A stretch of DNA of 64,000 bases, from contig NZ_JAJBBR010000002.1 of the NCBI RefSeq assembly GCF_020532555.1, positions 124,001 to 188,000 on the forward strand. The letters run 5' to 3'. Made by a program: the position numbers and the translations under genes. Shown here in pieces: positions 1-9,408 of the stretch (positions are counted from its first letter, which is position 1; each line of letters starts with the position of its first letter). The notes beneath the pieces were generated by a model, which searched no databases, had not been told where the DNA came from, and saw only the letters and a program-made list of their open reading frames with translations. This DNA is from Microvirga lenta. Lineage in GTDB: Bacteria > Pseudomonadota > Alphaproteobacteria > Rhizobiales > Beijerinckiaceae.

Positions 1-784
1 GCCCTATCGCGCATGATGCATTGTTGTCCTTGGCCTTGGACAGAAGCAATGCGGATCGGCCTTCGAAGTCGCGCAGATTGACATCGTTGCCCAGCGTCGC
101 CCCGACGATCCTGCCGGTCGGGGCCACGACCACCACCACTTCGGGTTCCGGATTGTTCCAGGTCGACTTCGGATGGATGCCCGCATCCATGAACGGCCCC
201 ACCGCCGAGAGTGTCGGCGCTTTGGTGAAGACCTCCGCGTCGGGACCGATTCCGACTTCCAGGTATTGGCTCCAGGCGCCCTGGGCCACGAGCACCGCCT
301 TGAGGTCCATCGCCTCGGGGGAGCCGGGCTTGAGCCGACTGAGGTCGTCCCCCACGAGCCGGCTCACTTCCGCGCGGATGGCGGCGGCGGCACTGGCGTC
401 GCCCCGTGCCCGCTCCTCGATTACGCGTTCGAGCATGGACACCGCGAAGGTGACGCCTGCCGCCTTGATCACCTGAAGGTCGACAGGCGCGAGAAACCAG
501 GGCTTCGACGAGTCGCGTCGGTCGGGAGGCGTATTGGCCAGGATGTCTTCCAGCGCCCCGACCCGTTCGCCCTCCGCGTTCTTGAGCGTCCGCGCCGGGT
601 CGTCCGCGGCGGCAAGCTCGCTCATGGTGGCACAGGATGATGAGATGTCGATCACGCCGTCATTCCGTATCGCGACGACGGAGGGTCCTATCCCGGGCCG
701 CCAGATACGGCCTGCAAGCGCTCCCTCGAATCGATCCGCGGGAAGAACTTCGGCCAAGTCGACTTGCGAGGACAGGTGGTCCAT
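1..784 (-). CDS. Fumarylacetoacetate hydrolase family protein (sugar-acid dehydratase-like), 3' end beyond window
   Basis: The reading frame is open from an ATG at 784 to the left edge, about 261 residues, so the C-terminal part lies outside the window. AGAGGGAG stands 8 nt before the ATG and decides this start over the internal ATG near 624. The sequence contains WSQYLEVGIGPDAEVFTKAP and GATLGNDVNLRDFEGRSALL, the pattern of the FAH fold seen in XylX-type 2-keto-3-deoxy-pentonate dehydratases; metal-binding acidic residues are expected in this part. The family also covers hydrolases and decarboxylases, so the substrate is an inference. A sugar-acid (xylonate or arabonate type) role is the best guess. 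Nothing upstream in the window points to a pathway. Confidence 0.82.
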   Translation of the reverse strand, partial: MDHLSSQVDLAEVLPADRFEGALAGRIWRPGIGPSVVAIRNDGVIDISSSCATMSELAAADDPARTLKNAEGERVGALEDILANTPPDRRDSSKPWFLAPVDLQVIKAAGVTFAVSMLERVIEERARGDASAAAAIRAEVSRLVGDDLSRLKPGSPEAMDLKAVLVAQGAWSQYLEVGIGPDAEVFTKAPTLSAVGPFMDAGIHPKSTWNNPEPEVVVVVAPTGRIVGATLGNDVNLRDFEGRSALLLSKAKDNNASCAIG

Positions 785-1030
785 TTCGGGCGCTCCCTCT
801 CATTGGGCATGCCTGCCCGTTCTTGCGATTCCAGAATTGATATAGCCACGTATGCACTCATGGCGACAGGAAAAGAGAACGTCACAAGGGATTTATGCTT
901 CGCCCGCCTTCCACCGCCGGCATGACTGATTCATGCCCCTTGGAGGCTCAAATCTGCAGTCTCATCTTCAGCCTGGATCGGACCCACACCCGCTCGGTCA
1001 GTCGGGCAGGCCCGCGGCTCCGCACATGCC

Positions 1031-1324
1031 TCAGCGGCTCGGGACCTCCGGTGGAGGAGTCGGGTGGACGACAGGCCTCTTGGGATCCGGCGCCTGCTCC
1101 GGCAACGGCGACGGAATGGCAGGAGGCTCCTGCGGCTGCGGGGCGTCCGGCGGAGAGGGCAGAACAGGTGCAGGTTCGGTTGGCGGCGGCTTCGGATAGA
1201 ACTCATCGGGCAAGGGACGGCCGCTGCAGATGGAGCCGGTCCCGCCGCCATGGCTGCCCGCGCCTCCGATGCCGATGGTGGGGAAGCAGGCCAGTCCGAC
1301 GGAGAGGGAATACATGGTCTTCAC
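1031..1324 (-). CDS. Possible small secreted proline-rich protein
   Basis: A 97-residue frame starts with GTG (alternative ATG at 1315). Its N-terminus (Met-Lys-Thr followed by a short hydrophobic, Gly-rich stretch) could be a weak signal peptide, and the C-terminal two thirds are rich in Pro, Glu and Pro-Pro-Thr. It lies in a 1.2 kb stretch with no large gene, and the composition resembles the two other proline-rich small proteins in this window. There is no convincing ribosome-binding site. In GC-rich DNA such composition can arise from a non-coding frame, so this remains tentative and no function can be given. Confidence 0.35.
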   Translation of the reverse strand: MKTMYSLSVGLACFPTIGIGGAGSHGGGTGSICSGRPLPDEFYPKPPPTEPAPVLPSPPDAPQPQEPPAIPSPLPEQAPDPKRPVVHPTPPPEVPSR

Positions 1325-1529
1325 GCCCTGAGTCTCTCGTGATCTTCTCCAGCCATTGAAACCCGTTCATCCCCGCAATGGTTCTCGGGATTTCGGCTCA
1401 CGTTTGGATCCTTTACCGGCGCTCGTCAGTTCCCCCGGGAGGGGTGATCGACGACATGCTCTGCGATGCCCCCCCTGAAACGAACAGAATTGCCTCCTCG
1501 GACGGAGCGACGAACGAAGGGATGATCTC

Positions 1530-1727
1530 ATGGCCGATACGCCCTCCCCCTCGGAACCACGCCCCGACATTCCAGCCCCAGGGCCTGACCCGGTTACACC
1601 CGAGCCTGCTCCCGCCGGTGTCCCGGACCGCGAGGAACCCTTGAGCATCCCGCCCGGAACTCCTGACGAGTCTCCGCCTCCCGGAGAGCCGATCGGCATT
1701 CCAGGAACAGTTCCCCCAGAGATGTAA
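1530..1727 (+). CDS. Small proline-rich hypothetical protein, paralogue A
   Basis: This 65-residue protein begins M-A-D-T-P and is roughly one third proline with Glu/Asp, giving a disordered, acidic, non-membrane polypeptide. AAGGGA stands 9 nt upstream of the ATG. It ends in a PPPGEPIGIPGTVPPEM tail that resembles the tail of the 55-residue protein at 23658-23825 (both start M-(A/S)-D-T-P and carry an E/S-PPPG block), so the two look like paralogues. That supports a real gene rather than a chance frame. Such short proline-rich proteins occur in Methylobacteriaceae without known function. It sits in front of a universal stress protein gene on the same strand, with 236 nt between them. Confidence 0.6.
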   Translation: MADTPSPSEPRPDIPAPGPDPVTPEPAPAGVPDREEPLSIPPGTPDESPPPGEPIGIPGTVPPEM

Positions 1728-1963
1728 AGCGATACTTCGTTTCGCCCTGAGCAGCCACGTCCTTTCACGACACGCTTCTGCCCGGCCTTCCTCAGTGGGG
1801 TGAAGGTGGCTGCCGGCGACAGGGCCGGGCGCAGGAGCGGCTCCAGCAACCGGCGAAGAGCGCAATAATGTCCCCGAAGGGGATCTTTTCGGCCGCTTTG
1901 ACTATAATCAATACGAAGATGGACTCATCGGTTGGAAACACAGCGAGAAAAGGAGCCGGATTG

Positions 1964-2794
1964 ATGGTTGAAGGCCTCAAAAGCATCCTGATCGGATTTT
2001 CTCACGACGATGAACGACCCTCGTTCGCATTGCGATACGGCCTTTCACTGGCCCGTCAGGCCGAGGCCCACGCCTCCATCTGCGCTCTCACGCCGGAGAT
2101 GACGGTTACCCACGCCTTCGTCAGCAATGTCGCATCCGGCTTGGTCGCAGCGGAGAACCAGCGTCTTCACGAGGCCTCCAAGGCTGCCGTCGAACTGGCG
2201 CGGCAGGAGGCGACGGCCGCAGGCGTGGGCTGCAATGTCGATGTCCTTCAGCGGCATTATCCGGAACTGGCTGCATCTCTTGCCGTGAGAACCCGCGTTC
2301 ACGACATCACCGTTCTCGACGCCGAACCGGACCCGCTGAGCCTGGGCCGAGGTTTCCTTGAGGAGGCTCTCTTCAACGGTGGGCGCCCCCTGCTGATCGT
2401 ACCCCAGGGCTTCGAGACGTTTGAGCCCGGCAGGATCGTCGTGGCCTGGGACGGGAGCGTGCGGGCGACCCGTGCGGTTCACGACGCACTCCCCTTGCTG
2501 CGAGCGGCGGAACAAGTGGAAATCCTATCGGTCTCGGGGGAGAAAGATCTCTCCTCAACCGGAGCGGATCTCGCGCCGCATCTGACCCGCCACGGCGTCA
2601 ACTGCACCGTCAAGGAACTGGGGGTGCAGAACGGCGATGCCGGTGAGACTATCCGATCCCAGATCGGCCTGTTCAAAGCCGACATGGTCGTGATGGGAGG
2701 CTTCGTTCACTCCCGATGGAGGCAGTTGGTGCTGGGAGGCGTCACTCAGTCGATGTTGAAGGCCTCTCCGGTTCCGCTGCTGCTTTCCTATTGA
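1964..2794 (+). CDS. Universal stress protein (tandem UspA domains)
   Basis: This 276-residue protein has two Usp domains, typical of the tandem UspA subfamily. The first begins KSILIGFSHDDERPS at the N-terminus; the second begins near residue 155 with RIVVAWDGSVRATRA. The C-terminal MVVMGGFVHSRWRQLVLGG stretch fits the G-2x-G-9x-G nucleotide-binding pattern of ATP-binding Usp proteins. The frame could open at an ATG at 1868, but AAGGAG about 9 nt before the ATG at 1964, and the family pattern of starting right at the first beta strand, favour 1964. Usp proteins are cytoplasmic and stress-induced. No EcfG-type promoter is visible upstream; a TATAAT-like box lies near 1910. Confidence 0.93.
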   Translation: MVEGLKSILIGFSHDDERPSFALRYGLSLARQAEAHASICALTPEMTVTHAFVSNVASGLVAAENQRLHEASKAAVELARQEATAAGVGCNVDVLQRHYPELAASLAVRTRVHDITVLDAEPDPLSLGRGFLEEALFNGGRPLLIVPQGFETFEPGRIVVAWDGSVRATRAVHDALPLLRAAEQVEILSVSGEKDLSSTGADLAPHLTRHGVNCTVKELGVQNGDAGETIRSQIGLFKADMVVMGGFVHSRWRQLVLGGVTQSMLKASPVPLLLSY

Positions 2795-2896
2795 GGAAGG
2801 AGCAATGTCGGAAGCCGGACTCTCCATTGCCGATCTGCTGGTCGGCGAGCCCGAGGGCGCTCGCCGGCCGAGTTCCTGATCGTCAGCCCGCCCGCG

Positions 2897-3109
2897 TCAT
2901 TCGTCCGCGGCCTCGAGGGCAAAGGAGATCTTGGCATTCACGCGGTAGACCATGATCTCGTCGTCCGAGACGGTAGCATCGAAGCTCGTGATGGAAATGG
3001 AGCGGATATTGCGGATCGTCTGCGAAGCGATCTTTACGGCACGCCTTGCAGCATCCTCCCAGCTCCGATCGGACTCGGCCGCGACCTCGATCATCTTGAG
3101 CAGCGTCAT
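2897..3109 (-). CDS. Dodecin family flavin-binding protein
   Basis: At 70 residues it matches the usual dodecin length (65-75). It has the dodecin order of a beta strand (KMIEVAAES), the helix SWEDAARRAVKIASQTIRNI, and two strands ending EIMVYRVNAKISFALE. Dodecins form hollow dodecamers in the cytoplasm that bind and buffer flavins (riboflavin or FMN), often linked to stress and flavin storage. A purine-rich GGAAGCC precedes the start. It stands alone, between the converging Usp gene and the SDR operon. Confidence 0.93.
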   Translation of the reverse strand: MTLLKMIEVAAESDRSWEDAARRAVKIASQTIRNIRSISITSFDATVSDDEIMVYRVNAKISFALEAADE

Positions 3110-3308
3110 GGCTTCCTCCCAGGATGCCGGGAAAGCCTAACAGCGATCAGGCGCACCTCATAGAAGCCGCAGGGATGCCAGGGAACAAACTTACGTTACC
3201 GGCGGCGATGCTCTGCGCCACCCGCCTGCAAGAAGGCCGTGCAGGCGGTGTGGGGAATCAGCCATGGGACGGGCAGGGTGAGGTACGCCCTCACCCTGGC
3301 CGCCTGCA

Positions 3309-4085
3309 TCAGATGGAGGAAATCTGTCCGCCGTCCACGCGCAGGATCGAGCCGGTCATGAACGAGGCCTTCTCGCTGGCGAGGAAAACGGCAGCAGCTG
3401 CGAATTCCTCGATTTCACCATAGCGGCCCGCAGGAATGCCGGCCCGCGCTGCGGTTGCAACCTCCTCGACGGAGCGGCCTGTTCTCTCCGCGTTGGCGGC
3501 ATCGAGCTGCTTCAGGCGGTCAGTCGCGATACGGCCAGGGGCAACGGCATTGACGGTCACGCCAGATGAAGCGACCTCGGCCGCCAGCGTCTTGCCCCAG
3601 CCGACGAGCGCCGGGCGGATGGCATTGGAGATGGCAAGATTCGGGATCGGCTGGATCACGCCGGACGAGATGACGGAGATGATGCGGCCGAACTTGCGTT
3701 CGATCATGCCGGGCAGAAGCTGGTCGGCGATCCGGACGAGGTTGACGAACATGGCATCGAACGAAGCACGCCATTGGTCGCTCGCCACGCCCTGCGCCTT
3801 TCCGGGCGGCGGGCCGCCGCTGTTGAGGACGAGGATGTCGACGCCGCCCAGCGCCTCGGTCACGTCCTTGACGAGCGCATCGACCTGATCGACCTTGCTC
3901 GTATCGCAGATGAAGGGCAGGACACCCTTTCCGATCTTCTCGGCGGCGGCCTTCGACCCGTCCATCGTCCGGCTGGCGATGGCGACGCGAGCGCCCTCGT
4001 CCGCCAAGCCCTGGGCGATGCCGAAGCCCAGCCCCTTGCTCGCGCCGAGAACGAGCGCGCGCTTCCCCTCCAAACCTGTCTTCAT
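3309..4085 (-). CDS. Atypical short-chain dehydrogenase/reductase without YxxxK motif
   Basis: This 258-residue SDR has a Rossmann start LVLGASKGLGFGIAQGL (TGxxxGxG-like) and an LNSGGPPPGKA segment where NNAG is usual. Ser-Ser follows the IISVI strand, but the region that should hold the catalytic Tyr-x-x-x-Lys reads PNLAISNAIRPALVGWGK, with neither residue. This resembles the divergent BKR-like SDR subgroup known to lack a full catalytic tetrad. The start at 4085 overlaps the stop of the upstream DapA-family gene as ATGA, so the two are translationally coupled and probably act on related metabolites. A reductase function is not assured; it may be a degenerate or non-redox member. Confidence 0.88.
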   Translation of the reverse strand: MKTGLEGKRALVLGASKGLGFGIAQGLADEGARVAIASRTMDGSKAAAEKIGKGVLPFICDTSKVDQVDALVKDVTEALGGVDILVLNSGGPPPGKAQGVASDQWRASFDAMFVNLVRIADQLLPGMIERKFGRIISVISSGVIQPIPNLAISNAIRPALVGWGKTLAAEVASSGVTVNAVAPGRIATDRLKQLDAANAERTGRSVEEVATAARAGIPAGRYGEIEEFAAAAVFLASEKASFMTGSILRVDGGQISSI

Positions 4086-5026
4086 GCCGCAAGGCTCCCC
4101 TGTTGCGAGCGCTCGATGCGCTCCATTAGCCAATCGATATCCGCGATCGTCTCCGGGCTCAATTTCGGTCCGGGCTTGCGCAGCGTGTCCGATGCGATGA
4201 TGCCGCGCTTCTTCAGCACGTATTTGCGCACGGCGAGCCCGACATTGGGCTGGGTCTCGTATCGCACGAGCGGCAGATGGCGGTCGAAGAGGTCATGGGC
4301 CTCCTGACGGCGCCCCTGCTTGATGAGGTTGACCACGCCGACGAGCATTTCCGGATAGGCATAGCCCGTCATCGCGCCGTCCGCGCCGCGCTCGACCTCG
4401 AAGGGCAGGAAGAGGCCGCCATTGCCGCACAGGATCGAGACCCGGCGCACCTGGCCCTCCGCGCTGGCGCGGCGCAGAGTCGTGATCTTGTCGAGGCCCG
4501 GCCAGTCCTCGTGCTTGAGCATGACGCAGGACGGGTTCTGCTCGATGATCCGCATGATCACCTTGGGCGTCATCACCACATTGGTGACGAGCGGGTAGTC
4601 CTGGATCACGAAAGGCACGTCCGCCCCGATGGCCTCGGCGGCATCCGCGTAATAGGAGACGATCTGGTCATCGGTCCGGAGGCCGGAGGGCGGGGCAATC
4701 ATGACCCCGGCCGCGCCCGCGTCCATGACCTTGCCGGACAGGGCCGACATGGCGGCGAAGCCTGCGGCCGAAACGCCGACGACAACGGGCACCCGGCCGG
4801 CGACGGTGGCGATGACCTGCCTGGCGAAGGCGAGCGATTCCTCGGCCGCCAGCTTCGGCGATTCGCCCATGATGCCCAGGATCGTCAGGCCCGTGGCTCC
4901 GGCGTTCAGGTAAGCCTCGACCATGCGATCGGTGGAGGCGGTGTCGAGACGCCCGTCCGCCTCGAAAGGGGTGGGGCAGATGACATAGACGCCGGCGGCA
5001 GAGCTTGTGAGCAAGATTTCCTCCAT
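4082..5026 (-). CDS. Dihydrodipicolinate synthase (DapA/NanA) family lyase
   Basis: This 314-residue TIM-barrel class I aldolase-family protein keeps the Schiff-base lysine in VMLKHEDWPG (about residue 165) and the tyrosine in FVIQDYPL. The GTTGE loop of true dihydrodipicolinate synthases is replaced by GIMGES. Because of that loop and its setting, it is better read as a 2-keto-acid lyase, dehydratase or aldolase of unknown substrate than as lysine-biosynthetic DapA. It is the first gene of a two-gene unit, its stop overlapping the start of the following SDR by ATGA. No dedicated regulator is adjacent. Confidence 0.88.
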   Translation of the reverse strand: MEEILLTSSAAGVYVICPTPFEADGRLDTASTDRMVEAYLNAGATGLTILGIMGESPKLAAEESLAFARQVIATVAGRVPVVVGVSAAGFAAMSALSGKVMDAGAAGVMIAPPSGLRTDDQIVSYYADAAEAIGADVPFVIQDYPLVTNVVMTPKVIMRIIEQNPSCVMLKHEDWPGLDKITTLRRASAEGQVRRVSILCGNGGLFLPFEVERGADGAMTGYAYPEMLVGVVNLIKQGRRQEAHDLFDRHLPLVRYETQPNVGLAVRKYVLKKRGIIASDTLRKPGPKLSPETIADIDWLMERIERSQQGSLAA

Positions 5027-5186
5027 GAGAGGGCAACGAGGGATGGAAGCCGGCGTCTTCCTTACACCGGCTTTCCGGCCAGTGCACCGCTCATGTTGCC
5101 GATTCGTGGTGGATCTTGCCGCAAGGGCACCATGGCCCCGCTGGGATCGAGGCTATTCGGCGAGCGCCGAAAAGCCCCGGAGCAAC

Positions 5187-5360
5187 TTATTTATGCCCAG
5201 AGCCGCTCTTCTTGCCGCCGCCGTCCTGCTTGTTGACGGTGGCCCATGCGCGCCGCTCGGCTTCCTTCTCCGAGACGCCACGGCTCTCGTAGGATTCCTC
5301 GATATGCTCGGCCTTGCGCTTCTGCTTCTCCGTATAGGCGGACTTGTCACCGCGAGACAT
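5187..5360 (-). CDS. 57-residue KGG/plasmid-stabilisation-type stress protein
   Basis: A very hydrophilic 57-residue protein opens M-S-R-G-D-K-S and carries KQKRKAEHIEESYESRGVS followed by EKEAERRAWATVNKQDGGGK. This belongs to a widespread small family often labelled plasmid stabilization protein; its molecular role is not established. AGGAGAG is positioned before the ATG at 5360, and a perfect EcfG-type promoter lies at 5397-5421, 37 nt upstream of the start codon. This suggests a general stress response protein rather than a plasmid function. A longer frame upstream to 5594 exists but would include the promoter and shows no family similarity. Confidence 0.88.
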   Translation of the reverse strand: MSRGDKSAYTEKQKRKAEHIEESYESRGVSEKEAERRAWATVNKQDGGGKKSGSGHK

Positions 5361-5396
5361 GGCACTCTCCTCGTGAGTTCCAGGCTTCGATGTTCC

Positions 5397-5421
5397 AACA
5401 CATGAGGCAGAAGCGGGTTCC
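5397..5421 (-). promoter_or_regulatory. EcfG-type (general stress sigma factor) promoter
   Basis: Read on the minus strand the site is GGAAC (5421-5417), 17 nt, then GTT (5399-5397). This matches the GGAAC-N16/17-GTT promoter form recognised by alphaproteobacterial EcfG sigma factors. It is correctly oriented and about 37 nt from the ATG of the 57-residue protein. Confidence 0.7.
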
Positions 5422-5523
5422 TGGGCGGGGTACCGCTGTTGGGCAGCCCCCGCGGCGATAGCGTGGCCGCGCTTCAGCAGATCGGTGATGACACAGCGGA
5501 TCCAGATACTAGGAGTTCCCCGG

Positions 5524-6855
5524 CTATGACGGGGCGGCCACCGAACCGGCCACCGACCACCGTTCCGGGTCCGCCGTCTGTCCGATGAGGGCAAGTCCGT
5601 AGGCGATCGATTCGAACTGATCCGCCGACATCAGCCGATCCTCGCCGAAGCGGTCGATGAAGAGACGGCGAATGGCCGGAACGAAGGACGTTCCCCCGGT
5701 CAGGAACACCCTCTCGATCTCACCGGCCTCCACCCCGGCCTGCGCCAGAGCCTGATCGACCGTGCTCTCGATCCGGGCTACATCGTCGGCGATCCATGTC
5801 TCGAAGTCGCGGCGAGTGATGGTCGCCCGAATATCGACGCCCTCGCCCGTGAAGTGGAATTCCGTCTCCTCATGGGCCGAAAGAGCCACTTTCGCCGAAG
5901 AGACAGCGCGATAGAGGGCAAATCCCAGATCGTACTCGACGATGTCGATGAACTTTTCGAGGGGCTCCGGATCGAGGGCCGCCCGGGCGAGCTCCCGCAG
6001 CTCCTTCAGGTCGCCGCTGCCCTTCATCATAGCCAGCTGGTTCCAGCGGGCGAAGTTGGCGTAGTAATGGTTCGGGATCGACAGGACCTTGCCCATGGAG
6101 CGGTAGCTCCCGCCCTTGCCGAGCCGGGGCGACACGACCTGATCGACGATCCGGTAGTCGAAGGCATCTCCGGCGATGCCGACACCGGCATGCCCCAGCG
6201 GTTCGGCGCGAAGAACGCCGCTGGCGCGCGAGAAACGCATGACGGAAAAATCGCTCGTGCCGCCGCCGAAATCCGCCACCAGAACCGTCGCATCGTGGTT
6301 CAGCTGTTGGGCATAGAAAAAGGCCGCCCCCACAGGCTCGTAGACGTAGTGGGCGTGGTCCGCCCCCAGTTTGCTGAAAGCAGCCCGGTAGCGGCTCATG
6401 GCGAGGGCATCGTCCGGATGGGTCCCGGCGAATTGCACCGGCCGGCCGATCACCACATTGCCGGCCGAGAGATCGAACCTTTCGCCTCCGTGCCGCTTCA
6501 GGGTGCGCAGGAAGGTGCTCAGAAGATCCTCGAACCGGTATCGCTCGCGGAAGATCCGGGTTTCCTGAAAGGACTGGCTCGCCGCGAAGGTCTTGAAGGA
6601 CTGGATGAAGCGATGCGCCGTCAGGCCCTCCAGGAACTGATCAATGGCCCAAGGCCCGCCCTCGACCTCGGTCCGGACGCCGTTTCCATGGCGCTCGTCC
6701 CAGAAGCACAGGGCTGTGACATAGACCTTGAGGTCGCTGCCCCTGTGGTCGAACGTCAGGGCTTCGACGCGTCCTCGGGAATCCGCAAGCGCGACGACCG
6801 TATTGCTGGTGCCGAAGTCGATTCCGATGGACAGATCGTTGGTGGCGGAAGGCAT
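5524..6855 (-). CDS. Hsp70-like actin-fold ATPase (YegD type)
   Basis: This 443-residue protein has the actin/Hsp70 nucleotide-binding fold: phosphate-1 loop SIGIDFGTSNTVVALA at residues 9-24, the second loop VLVADFGGGTSDFSVM, and the adenosine loop VFLTGGTSFVPAIRRL. It ends right after the ATPase domain, so it lacks the Hsp70 substrate-binding domain; the length fits YegD-type proteins. Proteins of this group are probably cytoplasmic chaperone-like ATPases with unknown clients. The start at 6855 is chosen because the family begins just before DFGTSN; the frame opens upstream to 6936 without similarity. It is divergent from tex, with 169 nt between. Confidence 0.9.
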   Translation of the reverse strand: MPSATNDLSIGIDFGTSNTVVALADSRGRVEALTFDHRGSDLKVYVTALCFWDERHGNGVRTEVEGGPWAIDQFLEGLTAHRFIQSFKTFAASQSFQETRIFRERYRFEDLLSTFLRTLKRHGGERFDLSAGNVVIGRPVQFAGTHPDDALAMSRYRAAFSKLGADHAHYVYEPVGAAFFYAQQLNHDATVLVADFGGGTSDFSVMRFSRASGVLRAEPLGHAGVGIAGDAFDYRIVDQVVSPRLGKGGSYRSMGKVLSIPNHYYANFARWNQLAMMKGSGDLKELRELARAALDPEPLEKFIDIVEYDLGFALYRAVSSAKVALSAHEETEFHFTGEGVDIRATITRRDFETWIADDVARIESTVDQALAQAGVEAGEIERVFLTGGTSFVPAIRRLFIDRFGEDRLMSADQFESIAYGLALIGQTADPERWSVAGSVAAPS

Positions 6856-7024
6856 GATGATCTCTCGAAATCGGGCTGACGGGGCCGGACGGTCTATCCT
6901 CCAAGCTGCGCCTCGCCAAGGGAAATTTCCCCGCAATGGCTTTCCCCTGCGGCAGTCTGCCTCCAGTTGACCAGGGGATGCCTGGCACCGTAGAAGCCGC
7001 GCCTCGGCTCAGTCGGAGATTGTC

Positions 7025-9385
7025 ATGTTATCCATCGGTCAGCGCATCGCCAGCGAACTGAATGTTCAGGAATGGCAGGTGAAGGCCGCCATCGACCTGC
7101 TCGACGGCGGGGCGACGGTGCCCTTCATCGCTCGCTACCGGAAGGAAGTGACCGGCACTCTGGACGATGCGCAGCTGCGCACCCTGGAGGAGCGCCTGCG
7201 CTATCTGCGCGAGCTCGAGGACCGCCGCAAGACGATCCTCGACAGCATTCGCGAGCAGGGCAAACTGACGGACGAGCTGGCCCAGCAGATCAACGCCGCC
7301 GACACCAAGGCGCGCCTGGAAGATCTCTATCTTCCCTACAAGCCGAAGCGCAGGACCAAGGCGCAGATCGCAAAGGAAGCCGGGCTCGAGCCCCTGGCCG
7401 ACCTCCTGCTCACCGACCCCAGCCGCGACCCCAAGGAATCCGCCGCGGGCTTCGTCAACACGGACAAGGACATCGCGACACCCGAAGCCGCTCTGGAGGG
7501 TGCCCGGGCCATTCTGGTGGAGCGCTTCGCAGAGAGCGCGGAACTTTTGGGAGCCCTTCGCGAGACCTATTGGCAGCGCGGCCGCCTCACCTCGACGGTT
7601 CGCGAGGGCAAGAAGGTGGATGGGGCGAAGTTCGCCGACTATTTCGACTTCTCCGAGCCGCTCACCAAGCTGCCGTCGCATCGGATCCTGGCCCTCTTCC
7701 GCGGAGAGAAGGAGGAGATCCTCGATCTTCGCATGGACGAGGACCCGAACAGTGCCGAGCCGGGCTATGTCAGCTCCTACGAGGGCCGCACGGCGCTGAC
7801 CTTCGGCATCGAAGACAAAGGCCGCCCAGGCGACCGCTGGCTTCTGGAGACCGTGCGCTGGGCCTGGCGCACGAAGCTGCGGTTCTCGATCGAGCTCGAC
7901 ATGAAGATGCGCCTCTGGCAGCTCGCCGAGGACGAGGCCGTGAAGGTCTTCGCGGGCAATCTGCGCGATCTGCTTCTGGCCGCACCCGCCGGAACCCGCC
8001 CGACCCTGGGTCTTGACCCGGGCTACCGCACAGGCGTCAAGGTCGCGGTGGTGGACGCCACCGGCAAGGTGGTGGCGACGGACACCATCTATCCGCACGA
8101 ACCCAGGCGGCAATGGGACGAATCCATCGCGACGCTTGCCCGCCTGTGCCGAATCCACAAGGTCGAGCTCGTCGCCATCGGCAACGGCACCGCCTCCCGT
8201 GAGACCGACAAGCTCGCCGGGGAACTGGTCTCGAAGCACCCGGACCTGAAGCTGACCAAGATCATGGTTTCGGAAGCAGGCGCCTCGGTCTATTCCGCAT
8301 CCGCCTATGCAAGCCAGGAACTGCCCGATCTCGACGTGTCGCTGCGCGGGGCCGTCTCGATCGCACGGCGCCTGCAGGATCCGCTGGCAGAGCTCGTAAA
8401 GATCGACCCCAAATCGATCGGCGTCGGGCAGTATCAGCACGACCTTGCCGAGTACAAGCTCTCACGCTCCCTCGATGCCGTGGTCGAAGACTGCGTGAAC
8501 GCGGTCGGCGTGGATCTCAACACCGCCTCCGCTCCCCTGCTCGCGCGGGTGTCGGGGCTGGGCGAGTGGGTTGCGCAGAACATCGTCGCGCACCGCGATG
8601 CCAATGGCCCCTTCAAGACGCGCAAGGCTCTTACCAAGGTGTCGGGTCTCGGTCCGAAGACCTTCGAGCAGGCGGCGGGCTTCCTCCGCATTCCGAATGG
8701 AGACGATCCGCTGGATGCATCCGGCGTCCACCCGGAAGCGTATCCCGTCGTGCGCCGGATCCTCGAAGCGACGAAAAGCGACATCAAGGTTCTCATCGGC
8801 AATGGCGGAGTCCTGAAGAAGCTCAGGCCCGAGAGCTTCACGGACGAGAAGTTCGGCGTTCCGACCGTCAAGGACATTCTGAGCGAGCTGGAAAAGCCCG
8901 GCCGCGACCCTCGTCCGGAATTCAAGACGGCGACCTTCATGGAGGGCGTCGAGACAATCAACGACCTGACGCCGGGCATGATGCTGGAAGGCGTGGTGAC
9001 CAACGTGGCCGCCTTCGGGGCCTTCGTGGATGTGGGCGTCCACCAGGATGGCTTGGTGCATATCTCCGCCCTGTCGGACACCTTCGTGAAGGATCCGCGC
9101 GACGTCGTGAAACCCGGCGACATCGTGCGCGTGAAAGTGCTCGAAGTCGACAAGCCTCGCAAACGGATCTCCCTGACCATGCGCATGGGAGACCCGGTCG
9201 AGAAGCGGCCGGCAGGCCGTGGCGACGAGAACCGCCAGTCCTTCCAGAAGGCGCGCAACTCCGGCGGCGACAGGAAGCCGGCCGGGCAGAGTGCGCAGGC
9301 ATCTTCCGGCGGAGCCCTCGCGGATGCCCTGCGGCGCGCGAGCCTCGCTCAGACATCCGGGAAGGACAAGGGACCGCGCAGGTAG
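7025..9385 (+). CDS. tex: Tex family RNA-binding transcription accessory protein
   Basis: This 786-residue protein matches the usual Tex length. The order is an N-terminal helical domain with [13 protein letters not shown], a YqgF/RuvC-like domain starting [18 protein letters not shown], a helix-hairpin-helix region ([20 protein letters not shown] and [17 protein letters not shown]) and a C-terminal S1 RNA-binding domain ([20 protein letters not shown]), then a basic, Gly/Arg-rich tail of about 60 residues. Tex is a cytoplasmic nucleic-acid-binding protein linked to transcription and stress tolerance. GGAG lies about 8 nt before the ATG. It converges with the cysteine hydrolase gene. Confidence 0.97.
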   Translation: MLSIGQRIASELNVQEWQVKAAIDLLDGGATVPFIARYRKEVTGTLDDAQLRTLEERLRYLRELEDRRKTILDSIREQGKLTDELAQQINAADTKARLEDLYLPYKPKRRTKAQIAKEAGLEPLADLLLTDPSRDPKESAAGFVNTDKDIATPEAALEGARAILVERFAESAELLGALRETYWQRGRLTSTVREGKKVDGAKFADYFDFSEPLTKLPSHRILALFRGEKEEILDLRMDEDPNSAEPGYVSSYEGRTALTFGIEDKGRPGDRWLLETVRWAWRTKLRFSIELDMKMRLWQLAEDEAVKVFAGNLRDLLLAAPAGTRPTLGLDPGYRTGVKVAVVDATGKVVATDTIYPHEPRRQWDESIATLARLCRIHKVELVAIGNGTASRETDKLAGELVSKHPDLKLTKIMVSEAGASVYSASAYASQELPDLDVSLRGAVSIARRLQDPLAELVKIDPKSIGVGQYQHDLAEYKLSRSLDAVVEDCVNAVGVDLNTASAPLLARVSGLGEWVAQNIVAHRDANGPFKTRKALTKVSGLGPKTFEQAAGFLRIPNGDDPLDASGVHPEAYPVVRRILEATKSDIKVLIGNGGVLKKLRPESFTDEKFGVPTVKDILSELEKPGRDPRPEFKTATFMEGVETINDLTPGMMLEGVVTNVAAFGAFVDVGVHQDGLVHISALSDTFVKDPRDVVKPGDIVRVKVLEVDKPRKRISLTMRMGDPVEKRPAGRGDENRQSFQKARNSGGDRKPAGQSAQASSGGALADALRRASLAQTSGKDKGPRR

Positions 9386-9408
9386 CACGGCATCGTCGGC
9401 CCCTGCCC

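Noticed and set aside
895-1359. 154-codon plus-strand frame
   Set aside because: It has no ribosome-binding site and no similarity, and conflicts with the minus-strand proline-rich frame, which is itself uncertain.
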